DNA of 30,295 nucleotides from an uncultured Planctomycetia bacterium (GCA_937952135.1 CALFYL010000094.1:1-30295); one strand, 5' to 3'. Shown: positions 1-8,179, numbered from the stretch's first letter. Numbers and translations: made by a program. The notes: generated by a model from the sequence alone, not told the origin.

Positions 1-2
1 GG

Positions 3-263
3 AGCAAGGGCACGAACAACGTCGCGCGCATCCTGTACCGCGCGCTCGAACGGGCGGGCATCGAGCGACTCGACGCCGCCGGGCAGAAGCTCGACCTGCA
101 TGCGCTGCGCCACGCCGCCGCCACGCGATGGGCACGCGCGGGCGTACCGATCGTGCACGCGCAGGCGTTGCTCGGACACTCGGACGTGCGGCTCACGAGC
201 AAGGTCTACACGCACGTCGCGGTCGAGGAGCTGCGCGGGGCGGTCGAGGCGGTGGGTGGGTAG
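3..263 (+). CDS. Tyrosine recombinase (phage integrase family), C-terminal end only
   Basis: This reading frame enters from the left edge and ends at TAG 261-263, giving about 86 residues. It shows the end of the catalytic domain of a XerC/D-like tyrosine recombinase: the second Arg region (LHALRHAAATRWARAG, a HxxR-type box), then LLGHSDVRLTSKVYTHV, holding the third catalytic His and the nucleophilic Tyr. Enzymes of this family cut and rejoin DNA through a 3'-phosphotyrosine link and integrate mobile elements or resolve chromosome dimers. The first catalytic Arg lies outside the window, so completeness cannot be judged. The nearby restriction-modification pair and the tRNA scar at 5010-5059 suggest an element integrase rather than the housekeeping XerC/D, but that is inference. 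Confidence 0.85.
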   Translation, partial: SKGTNNVARILYRALERAGIERLDAAGQKLDLHALRHAAATRWARAGVPIVHAQALLGHSDVRLTSKVYTHVAVEELRGAVEAVGG

Positions 264-837
264 GCGTGGTGGGGGTAGGCCCGCCGCCGCATCAAGCACA
301 ACCCAAGCACGCCGCGCCTTCCTTTTCAGCGCCTCGCGAGCCCTGATGCACCCGCTGGGCCGACCCAAGACGAGTTCGCCGCGCGCCTCCGTCTGCCGCA
401 GACGTGGGACTCGAAGTGTGAGCTGGGCGAGCGCCGCGTTGACATCGTGGAGCTGGGCGGACTGGGCCGCCACGTGCGGGGAGTCGCTCGACTGGTTCGG
501 GGCGAAGCGCGGGCGTTGACCTGGGCCGCGATCCACCCCGCCGTCCGGCGCTTGCGGGCACCAGAACGATGCCCCTCGCAGGCGCTCCCTGCGCGTCCCG
601 GCCGCGCCAGGAAGCTGTTTCGACCCTGGGCAGCCGGTCGCCTGCCGGTCGCAGCACGGACCAGTCGAGGGCTGCTCGCGAGGTCACGCGTTCCGTCTGC
701 CGGACCCGACCGAGCCGGGCTCGACGCAAATCCTGGCCGCGCTGGGACTTGCGACGCCAGAGCCGGGGCTTGATGGAGACGGAATCTGCGCCTCTAGTCG
801 AGCTTGCTCGCTCGCTAGGCGTCTCATACTCTCCTGC
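264..837. other. Gap between integrase and mod; no convincing gene
   Basis: About 570 bases with no reading frame I would trust. Several frames stay open, as expected at this GC content, but their translations are Arg/Ala/Pro-rich and show no motif. A short plus-strand stretch around 355-480 reads as a plausible globular segment (DEFAARLRLPQTWDSK) but has no proper start and soon loses protein-like composition. It may be the remains of a decayed gene. No tRNA, repeat array or insertion-sequence end was seen. Confidence 0.4.
804..832 (+). promoter_or_regulatory. Possible weak promoter for mod-res
   Basis: TTGCTC (804-809) and TACTCT (827-832) are separated by exactly 17 bases, each matching three of six sigma-70 consensus positions. 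Initiation would fall about 6-8 bases on, almost at the ATG at 838. The mRNA would then be nearly leaderless, or the true start is the GTG at 895 with a leader of about 55 bases. The match is weak. Confidence 0.2.
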
Positions 838-2568
838 ATGCGCTCGCCCAAGACTCAAAGCTCCGGCCCTCAGCCCGGCCTTGAAGCGAGCCGCGTGAGT
901 GCCCACCAAGGTCGGCTCGAACTCACGTGGACGAACAAGCACCGACGGCTCCTGGCCCACGAGCAGGGCTCGTACGAGTGGGTTGACCCCGCCGACTACC
1001 GCGTGTCTGAGGTCCGCCTCCTTCATGACGCGGCGAAAGTAGGCGACACGCGGAGCAGCCGTGCGAAGGACAACCTCCTGATCCGGGGCGATGCGCTGTG
1101 CGCGCTCACGAGCCTCCTTGAATTGCCGGAGTTCGCGAACGAGTACGCGGAGAAGGTTCGACTCGTTTACATCGACCCGCCGTTCAACACTGGTCAAGCG
1201 TTCGCGCAGTACGACGACGGCCTAGAGCATTCCGTCTGGTTGACGATGCTTAGGGACCGACTTGAGCAGACACGAAAGCTCCTCTCCTCGATCGGCTCCG
1301 TCTGGCTTCATCTCGATGACGTCGAAGTTCACCGCGCACGGTGCGTCATGGATGAGGTCTTCGGTCCCGCTAACTTTGTGGCGACGGTCATCTGGGAGAA
1401 AGACGCTGGACGAAGGAACGACGCGGCGATCTCCACCGCGCACGATTACCTGCTCGTCTACGCACGGGACGTTGCCCAGTGGAAGAAGGCTCGGAACCTC
1501 TTGCCTCGATCTGACGCACAGATCGGCAGGTACCAGAATCCCGACAATGATCCGCGTGGCCCGTGGCTGCAAGGCGATAATGGAACGGCCAAGAGCGGAT
1601 CGGAGAACGCGCGCTTCAAGGTGACGCTCCCTTCGGGACGCGTGGTCACACCTCCTTCGGGCAACTACTGGCGCTTCTCTCCCGCCAACTTGAAAACTGC
1701 CAGAGCGGAAGGACGCGTTTGGTTTGGGCGGAACGGTGACAGCCTCCCCGTCATCAAGAGATACGTGACCGACGTTCAAGATGGCGTGGTTCCGCGAACG
1801 TGGTGGCCGACTACAGAAGTGGGTTCAAACCAATCGGCAAAACGCGACCACCTCCGCAAGTTACTTCCTCACGAAGCGCCATTTGCGACGCCGAAGCCGG
1901 AACAGTTGCTTGAGCGGATTATTCACATCTCGACTAATCCCGGTGACATCGTTCTGGACTGCTTTCTTGGCTCCGGTACTACGGCGGCGGTAGCCACGAA
2001 GACAGGACGCCGCTGGGTCGGCATTGAACGGTCTCCAGAGACCATTGCGAAGTATGCCCTGCCTAGGCTTTCAAAGGTGATCGCGGGAAGCGATCCGGGA
2101 GGCATAACCGAGGCGTTTGGTTGGAGCGGCGGCGGTGGATTCCGAATCCTGGACGTAGCTCCGTCGATGTTCGAGGACGTGGGCGGACGCATCGTCCTCG
2201 CCAAGTGGGCGACGAACGGAAAGCTGGCCGAAGCCGCTGCGGCGCAACTAGGTTTCGAACATCATAACGACCCGCCTTTTGCCGGCACAAAGGGACGTGT
2301 ACGGCTCGCCGTAGTGGACGGTCTAGTCAACGAGGACGTGGTAAGGGTGCTGGTCGGAGCGCTCCCCGAGCGCGAGCGACTGGTCATCTGCGGAACGAGT
2401 GTCGATCCGGCGTCACGTGCAGTGCTAAAGGACCTCCGCAAGGGCTCGACGATGCGCAAGGTGCCAGCTTCGATCCTTGAGGAGTATCGCAGGAAGCGAA
2501 AGACGCAGCTGAACGGAACGCTCGCCTGGGATGAAGCGCTCCGCGCGATGGATGAGGAGGCGCTGTAA
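838..2568 (+). CDS. mod: Type III-like DNA methyltransferase (Mod), adenine-specific type
   Basis: A 576-aa S-adenosylmethionine-dependent DNA methyltransferase that would protect host recognition sites and, in Type III systems, supplies sequence specificity to the restriction complex. The catalytic box DPPFNTG is at residues 113-119, ahead of the cofactor box VLDCFLGSGTT at about 372-382. This order defines the beta class of N6-adenine/N4-cytosine methyltransferases. TPKPEQLLERII (351-362) is the motif X helix just before the cofactor box. The segment between catalytic and cofactor boxes (about 190-330) would hold target recognition. The ATG at 838 lacks a ribosome binding site. An in-frame GTG at 895 follows weakly purine-rich sequence and starts closer to the conserved region, so it may be the real start. 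The stop overlaps the next gene's ATG by one base (TAATG), indicating translational coupling. Confidence 0.9.
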   Translation: MRSPKTQSSGPQPGLEASRVSAHQGRLELTWTNKHRRLLAHEQGSYEWVDPADYRVSEVRLLHDAAKVGDTRSSRAKDNLLIRGDALCALTSLLELPEFANEYAEKVRLVYIDPPFNTGQAFAQYDDGLEHSVWLTMLRDRLEQTRKLLSSIGSVWLHLDDVEVHRARCVMDEVFGPANFVATVIWEKDAGRRNDAAISTAHDYLLVYARDVAQWKKARNLLPRSDAQIGRYQNPDNDPRGPWLQGDNGTAKSGSENARFKVTLPSGRVVTPPSGNYWRFSPANLKTARAEGRVWFGRNGDSLPVIKRYVTDVQDGVVPRTWWPTTEVGSNQSAKRDHLRKLLPHEAPFATPKPEQLLERIIHISTNPGDIVLDCFLGSGTTAAVATKTGRRWVGIERSPETIAKYALPRLSKVIAGSDPGGITEAFGWSGGGGFRILDVAPSMFEDVGGRIVLAKWATNGKLAEAAAAQLGFEHHNDPPFAGTKGRVRLAVVDGLVNEDVVRVLVGALPERERLVICGTSVDPASRAVLKDLRKGSTMRKVPASILEEYRRKRKTQLNGTLAWDEALRAMDEEAL

Positions 2569-5009
2569 TGTCAGCCGACGAGGAGCTGCTTGATGCTGTC
2601 TCATCTCGGCTCGACCTCCGCGAGCCCAACGAAGAGGCTGTACGCTCGGTCGTGATCGAGCTTGCGAACCACTACGACATTGCGGGATCCGCGACCCCGT
2701 TCGAGGCTGTCGTGGATTCCGCGACGGGCATGGGCAAGACCTATGTCATCGCGGGCCTGATCGAGTACCTCGCGGAAGGTCGCGCGGTTCGGAACTTCGC
2801 GATTGTGACACCGGGCAGAACTATCCTCGCGAAGACCATTAGCAACTTCACCGTCGGGCACGCGAAGTCCCTTCTTCCCGGCATGGAGGTAGAGCCTCTC
2901 GTCATCACGGCCGAGAACTTCGCTTCGCCCACCACGCGCGCCGCGATGGAGGATGAGTCCCGGGTCAAGCTCTACATCTTCACGGTGCAATCCCTGCTCA
3001 AGCCGACTGCGAAGGCGGACCGGAAGACGCACGAGTTTCAAGAGGGTCTCGGCGGAGGCTTCTACGAACACTTGAAGGCCTGCGATGACCTCGTCGTCCT
3101 CGCTGACGAGCACCACTGCTATTACGGTGACGCCTTCTCGGATGCGGTTCGGGATCTTGCTCCTTGGGCTCTCATCGGCCTCACCGCGACTCCTCATCCA
3201 CGGACGCCGGAAGACAGCGTCGTCTTCCGGTACCCGCTTGCGGCCGCAATCGCCGATCACTTCGTCAAGACGCCCGTCATCGTCGGTCGGAAAGACAACC
3301 GAGAGGACGTTGCGACCAAACTCCTCGACGGCGTGACACTGCTTCGAGCGAAGGCCGCTGCGGTGGAGCGCTACTGCTTGGAGGCAGGAAGCGCGCCTGT
3401 CTCACCAATGATGCTCGTCGTCGCCCAGAGCATCGAAGAGGCGAAGGAGATCCAGGACATCATTTGCTCCAAGGCGTTCGACGGCGGGTCTTGGTCCGAG
3501 TCGGTCTTGACCGTCAACTCGAAGTCGAACGAGGAGGCGCTTGAAGCCCTTGGGCAAGTTGAGGACCCGGGCTCACCTGTTCGGATCATCATCGCGGTCG
3601 GAATGCTCAAGGAGGGCTGGGACGTCAAGAGCGTCTACGTCATCGCGTCTCTTCGCGCGTCGGTGTCGAGCATCCTGACGGAGCAAACGCTCGGGCGTGG
3701 CATGCGGCTACCCTGGGGTAAGTACACTGGCGTTGAGATGCTCGACACTCTGGAGGTGCTGGCTCACGAGCGGTACGAGCTACTCCTCAAGAAGAAGGAC
3801 GTGCTGCAAGAGGCGTTCATCGATCACAGGACGCGAGCGGTGGTCAAGCGCGACGCAGAAGGAAAACCCGTCGTCGAGCGCGAGACAAGCGATGTGGGCG
3901 TGGATACGTGGAGTGCCGACGAAGTTCACGGGACCCCGGATGAGACGACTATCGGGGGCCTTCGCATTGTCGATGCCGACAGGCGAAAAGCGCAAGCGGA
4001 TCCGCAGTGGCCCATCCAGACCTTCCATCCGCGCTCCGGGTTTCCGGAGATCGGCGTTCCTCGATTGCGCATGACATCGGTGAAGGCCGAGTTCTCCCTG
4101 GCCGACGTTACCGACTATGGCGAGTTCTTGGCCTTAGGGCGGCGGATTGCCGCCGATCCCGATGGAGAGTTGCGAAGAACGCGCGTGTCCGCGCGCGTCA
4201 TCAAAGAACAGGATGGCTTGCGTCGAACCGAGCTTGTGCGCGCGCCCGCCGAGGACAAGGTGGAGTCGGCCGCGCAGCTGTTCCCTCTCAAGGCGAGCCG
4301 AGAGAAGCTCGCGGATGCAGTCCTGAGTTCGGACATCGTTCCTTCTCGTGACTACGCCCACGAACAGCGTGCACTTGGGCCGATCCTCGATGCATTCATC
4401 GGGGGGCTCGGGTCGGACGCGGAGAAGGTGCTCTCAGCCTTCGGCGACAAAGCAAGCGCGCGACTTGTTCGGCTCGTGACCGAAGAGGCTCGGCGCTTCG
4501 CAACTCCTCCCAAGATGGAAGAGGTGGCGGAGATCGTTCCCTTGACGAAGGAGCGCTCCGCCGCGCGTGAGTTCACAGACGATCGGCGAGGTCCATTCGA
4601 CAAGAAGAAGGGCTACCGAGGGTGGGCAAAGTCGGTGTACGCCGCCGAGTGGTTCGACTCGACGCCCGAGCGGGACATGGCGAACCTGTTGGACGGAGCG
4701 GCTGAGATCCACTTCTGGACCCGCCTTCACCCCGGCGACTTGCCGATCCTTTGGCGGGATGGTCGCGAGTACCACCCGGACTTCATCGCCGTCGAGACCG
4801 ATGGCACGCACTGGGTCGTCGAGGTCAAGGCTGACCGCGACATGGCGTCGGCCGATGTGAAGGGCAAGCGCGAGGCGGCCCGACGGTGGGCGGGCCACGT
4901 GAATGCGGCGGACAACGTGTCCGTCACCTGGAAGTACCTTCTCGTCTCGGAGGCCGACCTCAAGGACGCGAAAGATTCATGGAACGCGGTCCGAGCCCAC
5001 GCCTCGTAG
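2568..5009 (+). CDS. res: Type III-like restriction enzyme (Res): SF2 helicase plus PD-(D/E)xK nuclease
   Basis: An 813-aa ATP-dependent restriction subunit. The helicase core shows Walker A GMGKT (54-58), Walker B variant DEHH (180-183), TAT motif III (206-208), GMLKEGWDVK motif V (about 345-354) and QTLGRGMR motif VI (373-380). The C-terminal nuclease reads PD at 737-738 followed by EVK at 752-754, the PD-(D/E)xK signature that cuts DNA. In Type III systems Res acts only in complex with Mod, moving or diffusing along DNA from unmethylated sites. The protein is somewhat shorter than classical EcoP1I/EcoP15I Res (about 970 aa). All core motifs are present, so it is probably functional. It is coupled to mod by a one-base overlap. 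Its stop codon (5007-5009) directly abuts the tRNA-Arg scar, so the gene ends at an element junction. Confidence 0.9.
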   Translation: MSADEELLDAVSSRLDLREPNEEAVRSVVIELANHYDIAGSATPFEAVVDSATGMGKTYVIAGLIEYLAEGRAVRNFAIVTPGRTILAKTISNFTVGHAKSLLPGMEVEPLVITAENFASPTTRAAMEDESRVKLYIFTVQSLLKPTAKADRKTHEFQEGLGGGFYEHLKACDDLVVLADEHHCYYGDAFSDAVRDLAPWALIGLTATPHPRTPEDSVVFRYPLAAAIADHFVKTPVIVGRKDNREDVATKLLDGVTLLRAKAAAVERYCLEAGSAPVSPMMLVVAQSIEEAKEIQDIICSKAFDGGSWSESVLTVNSKSNEEALEALGQVEDPGSPVRIIIAVGMLKEGWDVKSVYVIASLRASVSSILTEQTLGRGMRLPWGKYTGVEMLDTLEVLAHERYELLLKKKDVLQEAFIDHRTRAVVKRDAEGKPVVERETSDVGVDTWSADEVHGTPDETTIGGLRIVDADRRKAQADPQWPIQTFHPRSGFPEIGVPRLRMTSVKAEFSLADVTDYGEFLALGRRIAADPDGELRRTRVSARVIKEQDGLRRTELVRAPAEDKVESAAQLFPLKASREKLADAVLSSDIVPSRDYAHEQRALGPILDAFIGGLGSDAEKVLSAFGDKASARLVRLVTEEARRFATPPKMEEVAEIVPLTKERSAAREFTDDRRGPFDKKKGYRGWAKSVYAAEWFDSTPERDMANLLDGAAEIHFWTRLHPGDLPILWRDGREYHPDFIAVETDGTHWVVEVKADRDMASADVKGKREAARRWAGHVNAADNVSVTWKYLLVSEADLKDAKDSWNAVRAHAS

Positions 5010-5059
5010 TGGTGCGCCCGGCGGGATGTGAACCTGCGACCTGTCCGTTAGGAACCGAC
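5010..5059 (-). pseudogene. 3' half of a tRNA-Arg(CCU); probable att scar
   Basis: Read on the minus strand from 5054 to 5010, this is an anticodon loop TTCCTAA (anticodon CCU), stem strand CGGAC, variable loop AGGTC, T arm GCAGG-TTCACAT-CCCGC, acceptor strand CGGGCGC, discriminator A and CCA. The T stem has one mismatch and the T loop departs from the TTCGAAT type, so the copy is decaying. Bases 5055-5059 still pair at four of five positions with the anticodon stem, but no D arm or 5' acceptor strand follows. Tyrosine recombinases commonly integrate between the anticodon loop and 3' end of tRNA genes and leave such fragments. The CCA end faces res. Confidence 0.75.
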
Positions 5060-5060
5060 G

Positions 5061-5086
5061 CTGGGGAAGTGAGAACCCATCCCCAG
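5061..5086 (+). terminator. Possible terminator hairpin after res
   Basis: A 7-bp inverted repeat (CTGGGGA at 5061-5067, TCCCCAG at 5080-5086) with a 12-base loop, followed by pyrimidine-rich sequence ending in a short T run near 5098-5100. It could end the mod-res transcript. The T run is neither immediate nor long, so this is tentative. It lies just inside the tRNA scar and might instead be an arm-type site of the integrating element. Confidence 0.3.
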
Positions 5087-5236
5087 TTCCCTTCCCCTTT
5101 GCAGAATTCACTTCGCTTCCACCTGAACCCGGGTGTCCGAGGGACCCCGGAAGGCCGTAGTCTGGCGGGCGACCGCTACTGGGCCTAGAGCGAGCGTCCC
5201 CAAAGCCCGGCACAACCTCACGCGCCGGTCCTACAC

Positions 5237-6265
5237 ATGGCTAGCCCGCAGATCACCCCGCCGCACCTTCCGGAGATCGCGTTTTACTACCCCAACCCGT
5301 TCTGGATGAACGGAGACTGGATCAAGAACTTGATCCTGTTCTTCGACGGAGTGGGCCTACTCGTGCCCGACTACATGAAGGATAGCATCGAGATGAGCGA
5401 TCCGGCTATCGTCGTCGGGTTGCGCGAGCATCGACTCCTCCACATATTCGAGCCCGAGAAGTTGGTGGACAAGGCCGCAACGAGTCGACTCGCAGAGGCG
5501 ATGGTGGACATTCTCGTCTCGGGGGCGCTGGACTCCTTGGCCAAGGACGGCTCTGAATTCGCGGAACTGTCCTACTCACGCCTCGGGGGTTACGGCGACG
5601 AAGGGCTGGCCGCTATGATCCGAGATGAGTTGATTCGACGGGGCTTGGCGGGGAAGTCGGCGGACGGCAAGTCGATCCCGATGCACCCGATGGTTCGTTC
5701 GCTCGTGCTCGTGCTTCTCGCGCAGATACTCCGTGAGCCAGGTCGAACCCTCGGCTTTGATCTCGCTCCGGCCACCGATCAGCCCGCTCTCGTCAATGCC
5801 CTACGCGAACTACTCTCGTTGCCGCAGTCTGCTTCGACCGGTCGCGTGGTCGCGTTCGACTTGAACACCGTCGGCGTCGATGTAGGTGCCATTCCTCTGG
5901 ATGAGGTGCTCGCGTTCCGGCGGGAGCATCTCGAACAGCACCGGAAGTACCTGAGATCCGTCCGCCTCTTCGTGCACGAACTCAGCACGATGCCGCCAGA
6001 AGTTCAGGCCCTCGCATTTCAGGAGCGGCAAGAGGAGTTGAAGTCGGGCGCGTACGATCTGCTCAAGCTCTCCCGACAGGCTTGGAAGCAACCGGCGTCG
6101 TTCGCGCTCACGATGGTGGGCGCGGGGTGGACGGTGCTGAACGGCGACCTTCTCGGCGGTTTGTTAGCCGGAGGCGGCGGCCTGCTCGGGCTCGGATCCA
6201 GCAAGCCCGCAGACACAGGGGCGTACTCCTATCTGTTCAGCGCCAGATCCAAGTACCCAAGTTGA
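5237..6265 (+). CDS. Uncharacterised protein beside the RM system (DUF6236-like?)
   Basis: A 342-aa soluble protein with no signal peptide. It opens with IAFYYPNPFWMNGDWIKN followed by a segment on an active-looking hydrophobic core (LILFFDGVGLLVPDYM). This resembles, from memory, the start of DUF6236 family proteins, which begin with a YYP...W(L/I)K pattern; I could not verify it. The middle is alpha-helical with many charged residues. A Gly-rich stretch near the C terminus (GDLLGGLLAGGGGLLGLG, about 305-322) is hydrophobic enough to touch a membrane. No catalytic motif is recognised. It follows res on the same strand with a gap of 227 bases holding the tRNA scar, so it probably has its own promoter. 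Base composition is less GC-rich than the chromosomal genes to the right, like mod and res, which fits acquired DNA. Confidence 0.7.
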   Translation: MASPQITPPHLPEIAFYYPNPFWMNGDWIKNLILFFDGVGLLVPDYMKDSIEMSDPAIVVGLREHRLLHIFEPEKLVDKAATSRLAEAMVDILVSGALDSLAKDGSEFAELSYSRLGGYGDEGLAAMIRDELIRRGLAGKSADGKSIPMHPMVRSLVLVLLAQILREPGRTLGFDLAPATDQPALVNALRELLSLPQSASTGRVVAFDLNTVGVDVGAIPLDEVLAFRREHLEQHRKYLRSVRLFVHELSTMPPEVQALAFQERQEELKSGAYDLLKLSRQAWKQPASFALTMVGAGWTVLNGDLLGGLLAGGGGLLGLGSSKPADTGAYSYLFSARSKYPS

Positions 6266-6553
6266 ATTGCGATGCCTCGCAACCCTTTCCGATAACCTTC
6301 CGCGCCGAACCACCGATCACGTAACCCTGGACTCATCCCACGACTTCCGTGCGTAGAAGCGTTCCTACCTAATTTGCAGCACGAGTCGCGTCGGATGTAG
6401 TCCGCTGGACGGCCTGGACCTCGCTGCGGAACGCGGCGCTCAGGCGCGCGCACGGCGGCGGGGGAGCGGCGCGGCGCGCGGGCGAACCGGGCGCGACAGA
6501 TCGCGGCGTGGGCGGCGGGGCACTGCGCAACCTACGCCGCGAGTCGAGCGCTG
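6266..6553. other. Convergent intergenic region, no gene seen
   Basis: This 288-base stretch separates the plus-strand unknown gene from the minus-strand membrane protein. Its right half (about 6430-6550) is extremely GC-rich and repetitive in texture, the left half is closer to the accessory genes in composition. I see no tRNA, strong hairpin or coding frame with family character. It may mark the boundary between element and chromosomal DNA. Confidence 0.35.
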
Positions 6554-7012
6554 CTAGGTGCGCACCATGAACCAACCGATCGCAAGCACGAGTCCGGTCA
6601 CCTCCCCGACGACTGCGCTTCCGTGCGCCGTAGAGGAAACGTCGCGTAGCCGATCAAGGGTGGCTGAATCATTTGAGTCGCCGAGCTGGTCGAGCATTTG
6701 CTTACGAGCGTCGCGCACCAGCAGGAAGCGACGGACGTCGTTCGAGATCGGCACGAGGAGCGGCACGGTTGAGGCGGCAAGCACCCCGGCACCGTACGAG
6801 TCCTCGCCCACGAGCAGTTGGAACACCCAGTACCCGAAGGCGACTGCCACGGCGACGCCCGCCGCGCCACCGAGGAAGCCTGCAACGGTCGTGCGGAACG
6901 ACGTGGATGCCCATGCAAGCAGGAGTGCCACAGCGAAGCCCGCCACAAGGACTCCGAGCGTCAGGCAGAACTGGACCAGCGCGATGACGGCGATGTAGGC
7001 GACTATGGTCAT
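6554..7012 (-). CDS. Small multi-pass inner-membrane protein, function unknown
   Basis: From the ATG at 7012 the product is 152 aa; a GTG/ATG-type start farther upstream would add a 32-residue Pro/Arg-rich leader that looks non-coding, so the shorter start is preferred. No convincing ribosome binding site precedes it. Hydrophobic segments lie at about residues 3-29, 38-62, 66-88 and 132-149, so three or four membrane spans are likely. Between the last two is a charged cytoplasmic-looking region (DVRRFLLVRDARKQMLDQLG, then DSNDSATLDRL). No family is recognised. Base composition is less extreme than the surrounding chromosome. It lies between the RM island and the tRNA-Gly locus and may be element cargo, but there is no direct evidence for that. 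Confidence 0.55.
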   Translation of the reverse strand: MTIVAYIAVIALVQFCLTLGVLVAGFAVALLLAWASTSFRTTVAGFLGGAAGVAVAVAFGYWVFQLLVGEDSYGAGVLAASTVPLLVPISNDVRRFLLVRDARKQMLDQLGDSNDSATLDRLRDVSSTAHGSAVVGEVTGLVLAIGWFMVRT

Positions 7013-7275
7013 CACGAAGCGCGGCGCGATCGAAGGGTGTCTTGGGGCATCGCCTGGAGTTCGGTCTGGGGCGCACGGGCGGAGGCTCGTCGCGGCTGGG
7101 GCTGACAACGCAGAGGTGGAGTATCAGCTTCCACGCGATCCTACGTGCCACCGCGTCCACGAAGCCCCGACGCAACCCTGCTAGCTCCAACGCCAGCACG
7201 ACGGACCGCGGCGCATGGACGCTCACGACGGCCGCGCGCTCGCCGTCGTAACCCAGCTCCTTCCCGGCGCTTAGG

Positions 7276-7350
7276 TGGAGCGGGCGATGGGGATCGAACC
7301 CACGACAACAGCGTTGGGAACGCTGTGCTCTACCACTGAGCTACGCCCGC
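7276..7350 (-). tRNA. tRNA-Gly(CCC), intact, CCA encoded
   Basis: Minus-strand cloverleaf: acceptor GCGGGCG/CGCCCGC, D stem GCTC/GAGC, anticodon arm CAGCG-TTCCCAA-CGCTG with anticodon CCC, variable loop TTGTC, T arm GTGGG-TTCGATC-CCCAT, discriminator T and encoded CCA (7276-7278). It decodes GGG. I see no good promoter in the 150 bases directly upstream; the promoter at 7563-7590, ahead of the truncated tRNA-Gly, probably serves it. Confidence 0.95.
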
Positions 7351-7499
7351 ACGGAAGGAGACCGTCGGCGTTGGATCACCTCGGAGGCAGGTGCGCCGCA
7401 CGTGGCTGCGACATTACCGCGACCGGCGACGGGGCCACCGGACGGTTTGCGCAGGAACCGCTAGTTTTCTCGGACAAAACCGCGAGGGCCGGGGGGTAG

Positions 7500-7546
<47 letters not shown>

Positions 7547-7562
7547 GGAGTTGCCGCGCGGC

Positions 7563-7590
7563 ATCGTAGCGCGTGGCGTTGGGGCGTCAA
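7563..7590 (-). promoter_or_regulatory. Promoter of the tRNA-Gly locus
   Basis: On the minus strand TTGACG (7590-7585) and TACGAT (7568-7563) are separated by 16 bases and match five and four of six sigma-70 consensus positions. Transcription would start near 7556, ten bases before the 5' end of the truncated tRNA-Gly at 7546. With no promoter visible between the two tRNAs, it likely also transcribes the intact tRNA-Gly. Confidence 0.55.
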
Positions 7591-7786
7591 ACCGGGCTGG
7601 GCGCGCGCGGCGGCGCGGCGGAGAGAACGCGAGCGCGCGCGAGAGGCGGTGCGAGCCCGAGCGGCGCCGGGACGGGGGAGCTCACGCGAGGGGAGCGAGG
7701 GGCGAGCTGGCGATCGAGTTCAACGTCTGCGTTCTCGGCCTCGCCGCGCCGGGCTCGCTGGCGCGAATTCGACGCGGCGCGGCGGA

Positions 7787-8179
7787 TCACGCGCGGATGT
7801 GTTCGAGGAAGCCGTTGGCTGCGGTGTGCAGGTCGCCCGAGTGTTTTTGGAGCGCGGACGAGGCGCGCGTGAGTTCCTCGATGGCCGAGGAGGTCTGGCC
7901 GGCGGCGTGGGAGACGTGTTCGACGTTCTGCGCGACGGCTTCGGTGCGTTGGGAGGCGCGCTGCATCGAGGCGGAGATCTCCTTGGTCGCGAGGGCCTGT
8001 TGCTCGACCGCGGAGAAGATCTCGGAGGCGCCGGTGTCGAGGGTCTCGATGGTCTGCGAGATGCGCGCGATGTCGGCCGCGGCTTCGGTGGCGGCCAGTT
8101 GAAGCGCCTGCACGTGGCCGCCGATCCCCTCGGTCGACTCGGGATCGCCCTGCGCCGCGCGCTCGCCCACGCTCGTCAA
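7787..8179 (-). pseudogene. Methyl-accepting chemotaxis protein, C-terminal fragment
   Basis: About 130 residues from a TTG start, all heptad-patterned helix. It matches the C-terminal return helix and methylation region of a chemoreceptor signalling domain: SQTIETLDTGASEIFSAVEQ, then QALATKEISASMQ, and ending ANGFLEHIRA. Chemoreceptors form long coiled-coil hairpins that control CheA. Missing here are the sensor domain, membrane spans, HAMP domain, N-terminal helix and the invariant hairpin tip. The frame stays open upstream toward 8300, but the translation there loses all receptor character and runs into the divergent acetyltransferase. I take this as the surviving end of a deleted receptor gene; an expressed small coiled-coil protein is less likely. 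Confidence 0.6.

Noticed and set aside
292..1197. Long minus-strand frame of about 300 codons over the integrase-mod gap and start of mod
   Set aside because: Arg/Ala-rich with no motif, and it overlaps the well-supported mod gene; a typical antisense shadow in GC-rich DNA.
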